Shown one piece after another: positions 22,986 to 34,815 of a DNA stretch of 64,000 bases. Origin of the DNA: Diphasiastrum complanatum. Lineage: Eukaryota; Streptophyta; Lycopodiopsida; Lycopodiales; Lycopodiaceae. How positions within the stretch are numbered: the first letter of the stretch is position 1; each line of letters starts with the position of its first letter. The stretch is taken from positions 52,026,728 through 52,090,727 of the forward strand of contig CM055098.1 in NCBI GenBank assembly GCA_029204225.1, given 5' to 3'. Made by a program: the position numbers and the translations under genes. The notes under the pieces are model-generated. The model did not search any database and had not been told where the DNA came from. It saw only the letters and a list, made by a program, of their open reading frames with translations.

Positions 22986-23460
22986 CTTATTGGTCAAATC
23001 ATTCGCCAATATAGTATGGGTGCAATTAAAAAAACATAAAAAAGCTCTACAAAGTACAATTTACCACATATTGCAAAGGCAAGGCCTTGCGGCTTGCCAC
23101 AACACCCTTGTTTAATAAGTAATAATTTTGTAGGGTTGCATGCATCATAGGAATGCCAACACATTTCTGTTTTTGGTAAAAACCAAAGCCTTTTTTAATT
23201 TTTTTTTTTTTGTTTTGGTGGAGTTGGTTGATTCTAGAACCGTAAGTAGTTGCAGGTGGGTTCAGTATGATGTTTATGAATATTTGTATCAGCCTTAATA
23301 TGGTTTTGCTATGTTGAGCTTGGAGAGATGTTTCTGATAGTCTATCTGTGTATGATGATTTTTGATCCCGTTTGAGGCAAATTTTAACCTGGTATAAGAG
23401 CTGGACACGTATTGTGACACATATTGTGCATAGAAGAGAAGTGATGTTGAAGAGAGCTTC
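22986..23460. other. Unassigned sequence between relics
   Basis: Contains a poly-T run at about 23200. No coding similarity seen. Confidence 0.4.
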
Positions 23461-23644
23461 TAAAATTTGTTTACAAGACCTCACATAGCAACTGTAATTC
23501 TCAAAATGAAATTACTGCATGACCCAAGTTGCCGTTGGCGGGACGTGTGTCCCGTCAACTTGCCTTGTGGCAAGGCCAACTGATCATTATCAACTGATAG
23601 GACCCAAATGACAGTAGCATAGTGATTCTACTTTAATTCTAACT
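23461..23644 (-). repeat. Internally deleted 3' LTR of Copia copy B
   Basis: Aligns to 20627-20884 but lacks about 55 bp between TTTGTTTACAAG and CTCACATAGC. On the - strand a purine run CTTTAAGGGAGAG just before the LTR start serves as the PPT. Confidence 0.75.
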
Positions 23645-23698
23645 CTCTCCCTTAAAGTAGAGTCTACTTTTTATACAGTCATATACATAGCTTTAAAG

Positions 23699-25370
23699 TC
23701 AACAAACTTTAAGTACAGAAAGCTTTGATCTAAACTTATCAAACTTTTCTCCAACAAGTGGCTTAGTGAAAATATCAGCTAGTTGTTCTTCCGTACTACA
23801 ATGAACAACATGAATTTCACGACCCAGCAGCCTCTCACGTATAAAGTGATACTGAATCTCAACGTGTTTGGTTCTCCAATGGAACACTGGATTCTTTGCT
23901 AGTTGAATGCCACTTTGACTATCACTATGTAAAGTTGTGGGATTTTTCTGCTTCATGCCAACTTCTTCCAAGATTTGTCTCAACCAGCACTACACATTGC
24001 CTTATACTCTGCTTCTGTGGTGGATAGAGCAATTGTACTTTGCCTCTTACTAGACCAGGAAAAGCAACTGCCACAAAACTGGAATACATACCCTGTGGTG
24101 GATCTACGATCATCATAGTCACCTCCCCAATCCGCATCCACATAGCCACACAACTCAGGTAAACCCTCATGCTTCCTGTAAATCAAGCCATAATCTGAAG
24201 TGCCTTTTACATAACGCAAAATGTGCTTAGTTGCCTTCCAATGCATTTTTGTAGGTGCTACTATAAACTGACTTACAATACCAACAACATAGCATATATT
24301 TGGTCTAGTCCTGGTAAGGTAAATCAAGCTCCCTACTAACTGCCTATACAGCAGCGTAGCATCAAATGACTGTGATTCATCAAGCTTAGAAAGCTTTTTA
24401 CCTGGTTCAATAGGAGTATTCACTGGTTTGCAATCATGCAACCTAAACTTGTGCAGCAACTCTTTGACATACTTCACTTGTGTTAAACCCACTTCATGTC
24501 CTTTTTGCCACACCTCTACTCCAAGGCAATAATGCATCAGGCTGAGATCTGTCATCTCGAATTGTTCCATGAGGTCTTTCTTGATCATGTCTATCATCTC
24601 TTGATTATTTTCCGTAATAATCAAGTCATCAACATAAAGAGCAATCAAAGCAACCATACCATCAAAACATAAGACATACAGATTTGGATCCGAATGTGTT
24701 CTCACCATCCCCTTTGAACGAAAGTAGGCATCAATCCTGCTATACCATGCACATGGTGCCTGTTTAAGACCATAAAGTACTTTCTTCAATGACATACTTT
24801 ATTCTCCTGTCCTTTCGCTACAAAGCCTTTAGGTTGATCCATGAATACCTCTTCTTCTAACTTACCATTTAGAAAAGTGGATTTCAAATCCATCTGATGC
24901 AAAGGCCAACCAAAATGTGAAGCTAAAGCAACAAGTAGACGTAAAGTATTCCACTTACATACCGGTGCAAAGGTCTCCTCATAGTCAATGCGTTTACTTT
25001 GTACATACCCTTTGATCACTAATCTTGCCTTGTGCTTTGCTATACTTTCATCTACATGGTACTTAGTCCTGTATACCCATTTGCAACCAATGGGTTTCTT
25101 GCCAACTGGTGGTTCTACTAAGTCCCATGTGCTATGCTTAGCAATTGACTCCATCTCCTCTCCCATGGCCTTGACCCAAATGTCATCATCCTTTGCTTCA
25201 CCATAAGTCGAAGGTTCTTTGCTTTGAATAATGCTAGATAAGAGAGCATAACTTTCTTCATACCTTTCAGGTTGTGTCTTCTCTCTTGTTGATCTTCGTA
25301 GCTCTCCCTGGCTAGATGATCCTGGAAAGTCATCCATGTCACGGCTCTTCAACAATCTCTCATACTAGCT
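23699..25370 (-). pseudogene. Copia linker, reverse transcriptase and RNase H
   Basis: Linker SRDMDDFPGSSSQGELRRST, then RT: EEMESIAKHSTWDLVEPP, KPIGCKWVYRTK, IDYEETFAPVCKWNTLRLL, HQMDLKSTFLNGKLEEEVFM, VLYGLKQAPCAWYSRID, the catalytic LIALYVDDLIITEN, and GLTQVKYVKELLHKF. RNase H follows: YVDADWGGD, RRSTTGYVFQF and TEAEYKAMCSAG, then HSDSQSGIQLAKNPVFHWRT and KHVEIQYHFIRE, ending LADIFTKPLVG. There are two frame changes, near 24790 and 23980, and otherwise no stops. All catalytic landmarks are present, so this copy decayed late. Confidence 0.9.
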
Positions 25371-27080
25371 TGACTAGTCCACATACTATAGCTTTATCCA
25401 TGATGGATCTATTTTTGAAATCAATTGAGATCTTGAGCTTTTTGAGACTAAAAACTTGCTCAAAGATGTAAGTGTCCTCTTTGGATACTTCACTTAATCT
25501 CAAGAGAAGTTTACAAATTCTCTCAAAACATGTAAAAACATGATTTTTAAAACTATGAGTATCAAACTCAATCTTGCTCTTACAAAATCCAAGAGCATAC
25601 TTTTGATAGCACAATCTCTTGCTTTCAAAGAACTTTGGAAACATATCTAAGCCTTTCATGACAAGAAATATGTCCATATAATAGGCATCATACAGAACTA
25701 GTATTGTCTCTCTTGAACTTTGAGATGTAAGTGCATCAAATAATGGAAGAGAAGCAAGAGTGAAAAAAATGGAGTTGATACCACCTGAAATTTGCATCTC
25801 TTTATCATAAAAAAAGAAACACAAGAACTTGGTCTTGCATCTTGAAGATCCTCTTGAAATCATATGTTGAGGAGGCTCCTCCTCAAACCTTGACCCTTTC
25901 ACATCTTGATAATCTTCAATAGATATGATTTGAGATGCATCTTGAGATGCCTTGAACTCGGTCCCTTCCAAGGTTGAATGTAGATCTTCATAAAGTATAA
26001 TATCTTCAGTCTCAATCAATTTTGAAATAGAGAGTATAATGGCTTTACAGGCCTCCTTGGTGGATAAACATCCAACCATGATCCATGAGCTTGGATCATT
26101 CATCCTCCTTGTTTCCAAGGGAATATGTGCAAAGCAAGAACCTCCAATGACACTAAGGTAATCAAGCTTAGGCTTCTTGAAAAATACTTCATATGGTGTA
26201 TTTCCTCCAAGAGCTCCAATACTCCTCAAAGCTTTGATCTTCAATGAGAACTCCATCTCAGCATATGCTTTGAATAATAGGAAATAGTCATGCACCATAA
26301 ACCTTGAAGAAAGAAGAAATGTGCATCTTGTGTGATCATCCTCCTTTGAAGACTTGGATGCATAAGCAACATCAAGAGATTTTGCACTCTCTCTTGTGTT
26401 CAATTTGTAGATGCCTTCATGTATAGATCCATATGCAAGGATCTCACCATCCTTCTTGATCACACAATTGTCAATATGGAGATTGACATCAAGACCACCA
26501 TCAAGTAATTTGCCAACACTTATAAAATTCTTTGTAATCTTGGGAACAAAAAGAACCTCTTGAAGAGATAGAACTTTTGATGATGCAAGCTTCAAGGGAA
26601 TGGTCCCTACTCCTTCAATTTTGCACTCTTGATCATTTGCAATATATATGGACTTCTTGACTCCTCCATAAGGCATAATAGTTGAAAAGGAATCCTTGGA
26701 GCTACACATATGTGAAGATACTCCACTATCAATCCATCTTGAAGGTGGAAGAGGAGAATTTTGATGCCATAAGAGAGCATTCTCCATCACTTGCAATAAA
26801 GTCTTCTTTCTCATGAGAGATGTTGGCTTGCTTGAATTGATTCTTCTTCTTAAAGCAATTGGTGGCATTGTGCTCTTTCTTGCCACAAAAGAAGCACTTA
26901 ACATATTTTTTCTTCTTCTTTGAAGTAGAATATTAAGAGGAATCATCATCCTGTTCATGTTGGTCTTTTGCTTTGTCCTTAGAGAAGTGTTGGTGTTGCT
27001 TTTTGCTCCTCTCTTTGTGCTTGGCAAATAAAATTTTGTCTTCACCATTATGATTGAGTGACAATTTGTCCATCCCATTA
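25360..27080 (-). pseudogene. Copia CCHC knuckle, protease and integrase remnant, long open frame
   Basis: The knuckle CFFCGKKEHNATNC (about 26860-26900) is out of frame with what follows. A continuous 597-codon frame then carries the protease WIDSGVSSHMCSSKDSF, VGTIPLKLASSKVLSLQEVL, LFVPKITKNFISVGKLLDGG, and an integrase C-terminal piece GGNTPYEVFFKKPKLDYLSV. The integrase catalytic core is missing. The last ~230 codons (25360-26050) resemble nothing I know. It remains open in spite of these lesions, which may be chance. Confidence 0.7.
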
Positions 27081-27433
27081 GAGGAGTTCTAAATCCAAAA
27101 AAGACCCTTTGTAAAGATTTTTTTATATTTTTTCTCAATTTTTTCTTACACATGGACCAATCAAAACACTCAAATTTGAAATCTATGTAACGTGACTTTT
27201 TGAGTCCACACTAAAAATGGCATAACTTTTTAGTGGTAAGTCCGAATTTAGCGGAGTTTGATGCATTGGAAAGTGCTCAACAAGGGCTTTCAATGATCTG
27301 TTACATGACATACTTTTGAGCTACGATTAAAAAGTTATGGCAAGTCAAAAGTACTAGTGCTATAATATTTTAATAATATAAACTACATCTTGCACGAATT
27401 CTTAAAGGGGCTTTTTGGAGCTCAAAACTCCTC
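27081..27433. mobile_element. MITE (copy 1), ~353 bp, TA-flanked, terminal inverted repeats
   Basis: Ends CATTA-GAGGAGTTCTAAATCCAAAAAG on the left and the imperfect reverse complement CTTTTTGGAGCTCAAAACTCCTC-TAATG on the right. TA on both sides is consistent with a TA target duplication (Tc1/mariner-like). No coding capacity. It is inserted between gag and the CCHC knuckle of Copia copy B. A second copy lies at 42198-42566. Confidence 0.85.
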
Positions 27434-27449
27434 TAATGTTAGTTGTTCT

Positions 27450-27790
27450 CATGCCTCGATTCTTCAGCCATTAGAACTCCTTGCAAAGCCTCTAAAGTAG
27501 TAGCTCCTCCTTGATGGCATAGGACTGGACAAGGTTCTCATAATCATCTCTTAAGCCATTAAGTATGACTTGAACTATCTCACTTTGATTTATGGATCCT
27601 CCAATACAAGCAAGCTCCCTATGAATATCTTTCACTCTCAATACATAATTAGTGGCACTTTCATCACTCTTTTGAGAACTTTGGAGGATTTTATTTCTAA
27701 GAGTGAGGAGCCTAGAGGTATTTTTGGCTTCATAACTAGCTTTGAGAGTATCCCAAGCTTGCTTGGTGTAAAAATTGTCAACATTTCCTA
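27450..27790 (-). pseudogene. Copia gag (UBN2) fragment of copy B
   Basis: The - strand reads KQAWDTLKASYEAKNTSRLL, TLRNKILQSSQKSDESATNY, VKDIHRELACIGGSINQSEI and VQVILNGLRDDYENLVQS, the core of the UBN2 gag domain. It is truncated at its N-terminal side near 27790 and broken after YAIKEELLL by a stop. Confidence 0.85.
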
Positions 27791-28433
27791 GCTAGTTTGA
27801 GGCCTAAATTGGTAGTTTTTGTACATAGTTTTGGATCTAACCTCTCACACGTGTGAAAGAGGCCTAGCGTTAGTATATATTTCATATTGAAGAAGTCCCA
27901 AACTTCAGGACCTTCGAAATGACACCAAAATCATGTTATTTGGACATATAGGCCAAAATAGAGCTTAAGCAAGAGTGTGTTTAGGTTGGTTTGAGTTTGT
28001 AATCCATTCTTAATGTGTGCAAAGTGTTGCATGTGTTTCAATCTTCCTTTCTATGCTTGAAAACCAGCCAGGTTCAAGATAGAAGTCTTGTAGGGTCCTA
28101 GATCTTCTGAGATCTCCTTATCCATCATTTGTTGAGAGAAAAGTGAGTGCTAGGTGCATATTATTGTGGTGGAGAGTTCATGCATGATGAAGATGGCAAA
28201 AGGTTGGATGAAGAAGACTACATGGAGCAACTCAAGTGGCAATTTCTTCAAGGCAAGGAAGATCTCATTGGTGAGCTCATTGAGGCTTGGTTTAAAATCA
28301 AATGGGCTGGTTTGATTAGGTTTGATACTCAACTTCATCTACTCTACTTTATGTTGGATAGAATTGTAGAAATCTATCTTTTGGTTGTTAGAGGGTTTAC
28401 GGATCCCAAGGCAACCCTAACCCTAGTTAATAA
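27791..28433. other. Unassigned sequence
   Basis: A 96-codon + strand frame (28147-28437) is open but unlike any family I know; it could lie upstream of the next LTR by chance. Confidence 0.4.
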
Positions 28434-29127
28434 GTGAGAGGGATTTGGCACCCTGCGTGTATAAGTCCAACCCAATGATCACATAGTTATTTGATTAATT
28501 AGAATGTTAATAAAAGGACTTTAGGTCTTTTTGCGGGACTTTTAATGTCGCAGGGTCTAAATGTCAAGTTAGTGAATAAAGTTGGGTTTGCCTCCAATTT
28601 TGATGGCTCCCACACTTTTTTAAATTTGAATAAAAAGAGAGGCAAGACTGGACCAATAGGATTCAGAGGCCAGGGTCCTCCTCTCTACTATAAAAGAGGA
28701 CCAACTCGAGTTGCTCTTGATGTTCATTTTCTCATTTCAATAAAGCATATTGGTTCTCTTTAGAAATGGATTGATGAATGTCCTTGCTCTTCCTTTCTTT
28801 TTCTCCATTTCTCATGCTTCCTTTGTATTTGCTAATTGTTGGATTTGATCATTATTGGGATTGTTATTTCTTATGCTTTTTGTGAGAGAGAAAGGGAGAG
28901 AGAGAAGAGTAAGTTTCTATCATTGTTGTGGATTTAGGGTTAATGGATGTAGTGTTAATGCTTAGTGTTAATGGATGTTAGTGTTAGATCCTCCATTCAT
29001 GTTGAAATCTGAACTATACTATCGCTCTCATGGGAACGAACCTCCGCGTGACAAGTAACTCCGTCTCTTTGATGCTAGATTGACTAGATCTTGGATTCAG
29101 GTTAGGCAAGGAAAGAAACTCACTACA
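28434..29127 (+). repeat. Probable 5' LTR of Gypsy element D (left boundary uncertain)
   Basis: Ends CACTACA just before a PBS. Contains a TATA-like CTACTATAAAAGAGG (28686-28700) and a downstream AATAAAGC (about 28738) as expected of U3-R. No second LTR copy lies in the window, so the left end (TGAGAGGGATTTGG at about 28434) is a guess from sequence style. Confidence 0.5.
28690..28698 (+). promoter_or_regulatory. TATA box of the Gypsy D LTR
   Basis: CTATAAAAG in the putative LTR, about 45 bp upstream of a poly(A)-signal-like AATAAA. Motif match only. Confidence 0.45.
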
Positions 29128-29129
29128 AT

Positions 29130-29150
29130 TTTGGCGCTGTTGCCAGGGAG
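29130..29150 (+). other. Primer-binding site, tRNA-Asp type
   Basis: TTGGCGCTGTTGCCAGGGAG closely matches the TGGCGCCGTTGCCGGGGA primer-binding site used by Athila/Tat-type plant Gypsy elements. It begins 2-3 bases after the LTR end. Confidence 0.75.
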
Positions 29151-30342
29151 CTACGCCAATTTCTCAGTTTGCAGCATGTTTGGTTGATGGTTAGCTTGCA
29201 TTAGGCATCTTGTCGTGGCATGAATAGTGTTAAATCTGCATTGTAGGGTTAGTTTGGGATTGATTTTGCTAGATTTGAGTAAATTTGCTTGTTTGAAATC
29301 TAATTTGATTATTAAACAAAAAAAGCTATTTAGATCACCAATCTTAAGATCCATTTGGATATGAGATATCAGAGAAAATAATAAAAACCGATCAAATTTG
29401 TCAAATTTGGTCAAAAAGAGGCCAAAAGCCTCATCAGAGTTTAGAACTTTTTACTCTCTTTCAAGAAACCTTCGTCGAGTTTCAGACACCTTCGTTTTTG
29501 TTTACAAAACCTTCAGTTTGAAGGGCGAAGATTAATTCCTAGCAGATTTTTAGAAACATCAGAAAAACCACCAAAAAAATACTAAAATTTATCAAAACCC
29601 TAAAAAATACAGAAAAAGAACCTCGCCCGATCCACTGTGCTTAGATGTGATTCAGATCTATCTGCTGCCAGGTCGGCGAAGAATAATACCAAAAATGGAA
29701 AGGTTTTCAGAGGATCAGTTGTCATATTGTCATATTTTTTGCCAAAAAAATCACTTTTTTGCAAAATTACCAGGAATACTCTTGATCCTTCGCCAGAACC
29801 GCCGAGTTTCCAGAACATTCTATTTATGGAAAAATACTATTTTTGACTTTGACGAAGATTCATCTTGATCAGATCACTTAAAAATCTGATTTTTACCCTC
29901 GCTAGATTACAAAAACTGTATTTTCTTGTGTCAGAAACCTTCGTCCGGTTGACCATAGTTTTATTAGTGTCAGATCTTCTATCTCAGAAGTCGGCGAAGG
30001 TTATTTCCCAAAAAATTGCTAGAAAAGTGTTTAGAGAGGTTTTATCCCAAAATAGCACCGTTGAACCTTCGCCGAGACAACCTTCGCCAGTCCTATTTTT
30101 AGTTTTTGATTTTCCAGATCAAGTCTCTGTCAAAATTTGGATCAAATTTGATATATTCTGAATTGGACTCTGAGAGATTTATCATTTTTGAGAAGTATCG
30201 ATTGATCGAATTTTGGATAGTTTTTCATCATATAGAATCTGAGTCTTGAAAAGTGGAATAGAGCTAGCAGATCTAATCTGAGATAGTTTTTTGGAAAAAT
30301 CTATATCCAATCTCATTATCGATTTGATCTAAATCTGGAAAA
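29151..30342 (+). other. Gypsy D leader with CCTTCGCCGAG word array
   Basis: Between PBS and gag ATG. The words CCTTCGTCGAG, CCTTCGCC, GTCGGCGAAG(G), CCTTCGTCCGG and CCTTCGCCGAG (or reverse complements) occur at about 29469, 29672, 29788, 29938, 29990, 30064 and 30079, in an otherwise AT-rich region. Confidence 0.7.
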
Positions 30343-31716
30343 ATGGCTACCCCAGGAGCTGCTCTTGGAGGTGCTCCACAGGAGGTCAATCCAATTATTG
30401 TTAGAAGAGCACCCCGATTGGATCTACCGAAATATAACGGATTAACAGATCCAGTTAGATTTCTTCAGATCTATGCTGAATCCTGTGAGGTCTATGGTGG
30501 GATTTATCCTGAAGATAAACTTAACCTGTTTCCTATGGCCTTAACAGGCGCAACACAAGATTGGTACTGTAACCAAGATGAAACTGAACGTACAGATTGG
30601 GAGGTTGTTAAACGAGCCCTTATCACACGGTTCAAACCGCGAAAGTTTATGAAAGACCCTTTCCTACTTTTAAGTAGAATTAAAATGGGAAAGCGGAAAA
30701 TGGTCGAGATTACATCGAAAGGGTGAAACGTCTTAGATCTGAATGTGAGCCTGAGCTGATTAATGAAAATGCCATGATTATGTGGTTCTTGTCAGGTCTA
30801 CCTAAATGGATCAGACGTGAGCTGAAACGTCATAATGAGTACGCATTTTTGCAAAATGCGATGGACGATGCAATTCGGGAGGAGGATGAAGATTCAGATG
30901 ATGAGCTGAATGTCAGTATGTTGCCTTATACAGCAGGGCAGACTACTACGACATCCACCACTATTGCATCAACGAATGCCAATGCTACTGCAAAAATGAT
31001 GCTCAATGAGTTCGAGAAAGTTGAGAAGGCCCAGCATAAACAGATGGAAAAGTTGTAGTTGCAATTTGATGAGAAGATCAAAGCATTAGAAAATTTCCAT
31101 GGAGAAGCAAACAAGGAACCTGAGAAGTTTGCAAAGACTTTTCCTACCAGGGAAAATGTCTGGTGTTCTATTTGTATAGGAAATCACACAGTGAACGAGT
31201 GTCCTCAATTGAAAAAACGAATGGAAATCAGTGTTTGCCATCTGTGTAATTCTCCTGACCATGAGACTGCCTTTTGCAACTTCAACCCTCGGATAATTCA
31301 GCAATGGTATGCCCAGATGGGATATCGAGATCCACAGCCTCCATCAGCAAGAATGTGACAATCTACTCTTGGATACCCGGAACATCTAGCTTTGCCTGCC
31401 CCACCAAAACACTCCGCTCCTCCTGCCAATTTGATGGAACCAGAACCTTACGAAAGTGCTGAGCAATGGAGCTATGGTAATGATCAAAAAGGTGGATCTT
31501 CATAACAGTATGCCATTTATGTTGCTACTCAACAACAGACCTCAAGAAATTGGGCCAGAGCACCACTTGGATGCTTTGCATGTGGAGAAAATCATAGAGT
31601 TGCAGAATGCCCAAATAAAAGAGAATTTGTACCATTCTGTCATGACTGTGGATATGGGCATTGCTATAAAGACTGTCCAGCAAGACCGAAGCCACCACCA
31701 GCTACAACACCTATAA
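30343..31716 (+). pseudogene. Gypsy gag with four zinc knuckles
   Basis: ATG at 30343. The gag domain reads PRLDLPKYNGLTDPVRFLQI, KLNLFPMALTGATQDWYC and VVKRALITRFKPRKFM. After a one-base shift near 30700 it continues YIERVKRLRSECEPELINE and IMWFLSGLPKWIRREL. Knuckles: CSICIGNHTVNEC (about 31168), CHLCNSPDHETAFC (about 31237), CFACGENHRVAEC (about 31575) and CHDCGYGHCYKDC (about 31637). Three lesions (near 30700, stops at 31036-31038 and 31356-31358 with frame changes) break an otherwise readable gag. It is the same lineage as the Gypsy copies at 45.6-46.4 and 54.1-55.3 kb. Confidence 0.82.
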
Positions 31717-31718
31717 AT

Positions 31719-34073
31719 TTGATAACAATCAAGCAAGGATCAGTAGCTCAGAATAAACCAAGTGCACCCTTGATGGTGGTCACCAGAGCACAAAAGCAAA
31801 AAGAACCAGTAGTGGATTCAGTACCTGCTGATTCTATACCATTGAACGATACACCAACAACATCGGGAGTCTATCCAAATCTCAATGCAGAAAAACAAAG
31901 ATATCAGGATATGAGATAGTGGATTAAATATCTACAAGAAGAAGAGGAACTTGAAGCTGCTAAAGTAACAGCTGAAGTTCGGTCGTCACCATTGCAGCCT
32001 CCAAGAAATTTATGTACGGATATGAATGATCAATTACATCATCACGAAGAACCCTTCAAGATGACTAAACTGGAAGCACCGCATACAGAATTACTCATGA
32101 ATATTTTGTCTAGCAAGATCAATATTTTATTGGGAGAGTTCCTAAAGTTGGTTCCAAAAGCAAAAGAAGTCCTAACGCAAAAGTTAGCTCAAGAAGAATC
32201 AGAAGACCATCAAGAGCCGCTTTTTTGTGCTGGATTTGAAGAATCTAACGATGTACTCTATTTTGGAGCCGCTTGGGAAAGTGACCAAAAGAATATTGCT
32301 CTGCCGATACAACATAGACAATTTTCTAAAGAAGCCACCGTGATAGATGGCGGTTTAGGAGTTAACCTGATTTCTACAAAGCTATGTACAAAATGGGGCC
32401 TTACAAAGATTAAGCCTGCTACTTTTGCTATTAAGCTAGCTGATCAAACAACAGTTCATCCACGAGGAATGGTAGAAGATATACCTATCAGGATTGTAGG
32501 AGTAGAGTTTGTCATTACTTTTGTCGTGATGGACTTACCAGAAGCACCAAATGTCTACCGAGTTCTCTTAGGGTGTCCATGACTACGAGTTGCACAAGTA
32601 ATTCATAACTGGGGTACTGGCAAAATCACTTTTGAAAATCGTGAACGTGCAGTTAAAGTTGATCCTATGACTTGGACTATCAAGCCAGTGATTCAAAAAG
32701 TGGATGATGATTCATCAACAACGGATCACACTTGTGATCAATCAGAGAAAAAATTGGGAGTTCACTATGATTCTCAAATAGATACTGTCAATTGGAACGA
32801 AGCTCTTGCAACAATTAATTGTACAACAAGATATATGTGTCAACAAGATATTCAATCAGAGATGAGCAAGATTTCCTTGTTAGATCAAACTTTGGATATG
32901 CCAATCATGTTTCCACTAAATGTGCTGAATGTAGCCTGGATATTAACGGAACCTGTACCAGATCCAATTGAGGATGATCTCATACCAATGAGCCATGTCT
33001 TAACTTATTATGACAATGCAAAACTTACGGATGAACAGATTCTACATCATATGGATCCGACCAGATTTGGAGTGCGTAATGTTCCTGATGAACCAACAAT
33101 CAAATCGCCCAAAGCAGTTATATTGAAGGGAGACAGAATCACAGGTTCGATGACGAAGAAACAAGCAAAGCAACATTATAATACAGTCCTGAAATGGAAA
33201 AATCCCCCTCAAAAGATCGTTTCAAAGGAAGTGCCACCTCTATTGGATAAAGACAAAGGAAAAGTCAAGAATGATTCTTCAAGTCAGATTTCCAGCAAGA
33301 CATCATCGTCTAGGAAGTCTTCACTTGTGAAGAAAAATTTATCATCCCGAAAGTCATCACCTCTACGATCAATTCTTGCTAAGAAGACTAAATGAAAACC
33401 TGATGATGATCCATTCATTGACCTTCCGAGTGATGAACATGAGGATACATCTCAAGATACTACTACTCAACCTCATGAAACAGGTTGGAGAGGTAGGGAC
33501 AAACCTTTTGGTGCAAGAAAGATTGAAATTGTAGGTGACAAACGCAAGGAGAAGGATGTACCATGGGATACATTTTCACCAGGAAGCCGATCACCTGACA
33601 GAAAGCTCCCTAAGTGGTTTGAGAGATTGATGGAGAGTCGCGATATAGATGACTTTTTAGGATCATCTAACCAGGGAGAGCTACGAAGATCAACAAGAGA
33701 GAAGATACTACCTGAAAGGTATGAAGCAAATTATGCTCTGTTATCCAGCATTATTCAAAACAAAGAACCTTCGACTTATGGTGAAGCGAAGGATGATGAC
33801 ATTTGGATCAAAGCCATGGGAGAGGAGATGGAGTCAATTGCTAAGCATAGCACATGGGACTTAGTAGAACCACCAGTTGGCAAGAAACCCATTGGTTGCA
33901 AATGGGTATATAGAACTAAGTACCATGCAGATGGAAGCATAGCAAATCACAAAGCAAGATTGGTAATCAAAGGGTACACACAAAATAAAGGCATTGACTA
34001 TGAGGAGACCTTTGCGCTGGTGTGTAAGTGGAATACTCTACGTCTACTTATTGCTTTAGCTTCACTGTGAAAT
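31719..34073 (+). pseudogene. Gypsy protease region running in frame into Copia linker and RT
   Basis: One reading frame holds for about 780 codons with only three stops (TAG 31917, TGA 32580, TGA 33393), each one transition away from a CAG or CGA codon. It carries the aspartic protease TVIDGGLGVNLISTKL (about 32340) and YRVLLGCP...VAQVIHNWGTGKITF, and a long hydrophilic spacer ending in a serine/lysine-rich stretch. From about 33580 it has a Copia linker (LPKWFERLMESRDIDDF, RRSTREK) and the first third of a Copia RT (EEMESIAKHSTWDLVEPP, GCKWVYRTKYHADG, IDYEETFALVCKWNTLRLL). The Copia part is close to 24.8-25.4 kb. Catalytic RT residues are absent. Confidence 0.75.
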
Positions 34074-34105
34074 CTGCTTTTCTAAATGGTGAGTTAGAAG
34101 AAGGC
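34074..34105 (+). pseudogene. Last piece of the Copia RT fragment
   Basis: KSAFLNGELEE continues the RT after a ~12-codon deletion (the FGWPLHQMDL segment seen at 24.9 kb is missing). Copia similarity then stops at a TGCGAGGGTTCTT word. Confidence 0.6.
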
Positions 34106-34815
34106 TATGCGAGGGTTCTTTAGTTGTTTTGTAGTAAAAAAACCTTGATATCTCTTTGATTACTAGGATCTAACTCTCGCAAGTATTACAGGAGCTTCAT
34201 CTAAGGTAGATCTGACTCGGAAATTTTCTGCGAGGGTTAACTCTTGGATTAAGTGAAAATTTCACTATTTGCGGGGTTCAAAACGACTATTTTGGCTTGA
34301 TCTTTACCAATAGTCAGTACTAACTCTCACAGATTTCATGACTGATGAAAAATGATTCTTCAAATTTTAGTGATTTTTCAGCACTTAAATCCAATTTTTC
34401 ACTCACTAGAATCAAACTAACTCTTGCGACTCTCCTGTATCCTAGTCTCACTGAGATGGAACTTTAGAATTCTCTGCGAGGGTTCTTGACCATTAGAACT
34501 GAAAATTTTAGTGTCTCCGAGGATTCTTTGGTATTTTCCTGTCTTTTTTCCATAGGAACTCTTGCACAAGCACGTAAATTCTGAACTAGCTCTTACAAGC
34601 TCTACCGTGTCCTGGTCTCAATGAGATGGAACTTCAGGGATCTCTGCGAGAGTTCTTATGAAGATCTGAATTTTTTTGGCTTTTTACAAGGATTTTTTGA
34701 AATTTTATGCTTTTTTTCTCTGATTCTTGCAATCTGCTTGGAACTAACTCTCACAGGATTCTATGCAGGTCTGGGACAATACCCTGGAGCTGTTGTTAGT
34801 CATGCGAGGGTTGTC
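34106..34815. repeat. TCTGCGAGGGTT / TAACTCTCGCA word array
   Basis: TGCGAGGGTT variants at about 34107, 34228, 34474, 34643 and 34803 alternate with TAACTCTCGCA or TAACTCTCACAG variants at about 34171, 34321, 34430 and 34745. Two ~160-bp stretches (starting about 34433 and 34600) align directly: both run through GTCTCANTGAGATGGAAC and on to TCTCTGCGAG. Probably leader or UTR of a lost retroelement. Confidence 0.7.

Larger units (their letters stand above)
23461..27790 (-). mobile_element. Composite Copia element (copy B), truncated
   Basis: In the - direction: gag (27790-27450), a MITE insertion (27433-27081), CCHC and protease, an integrase C-terminal remnant, an unassigned stretch, then from 25370 a linker, RT and RNase H, and a partial 3' LTR. 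The linker-to-LTR part matches a different Copia family from the gag-protease part as judged by wording, so the unit may be a recombinant of two elements. No 5' LTR or PBS is attached. Confidence 0.7.
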
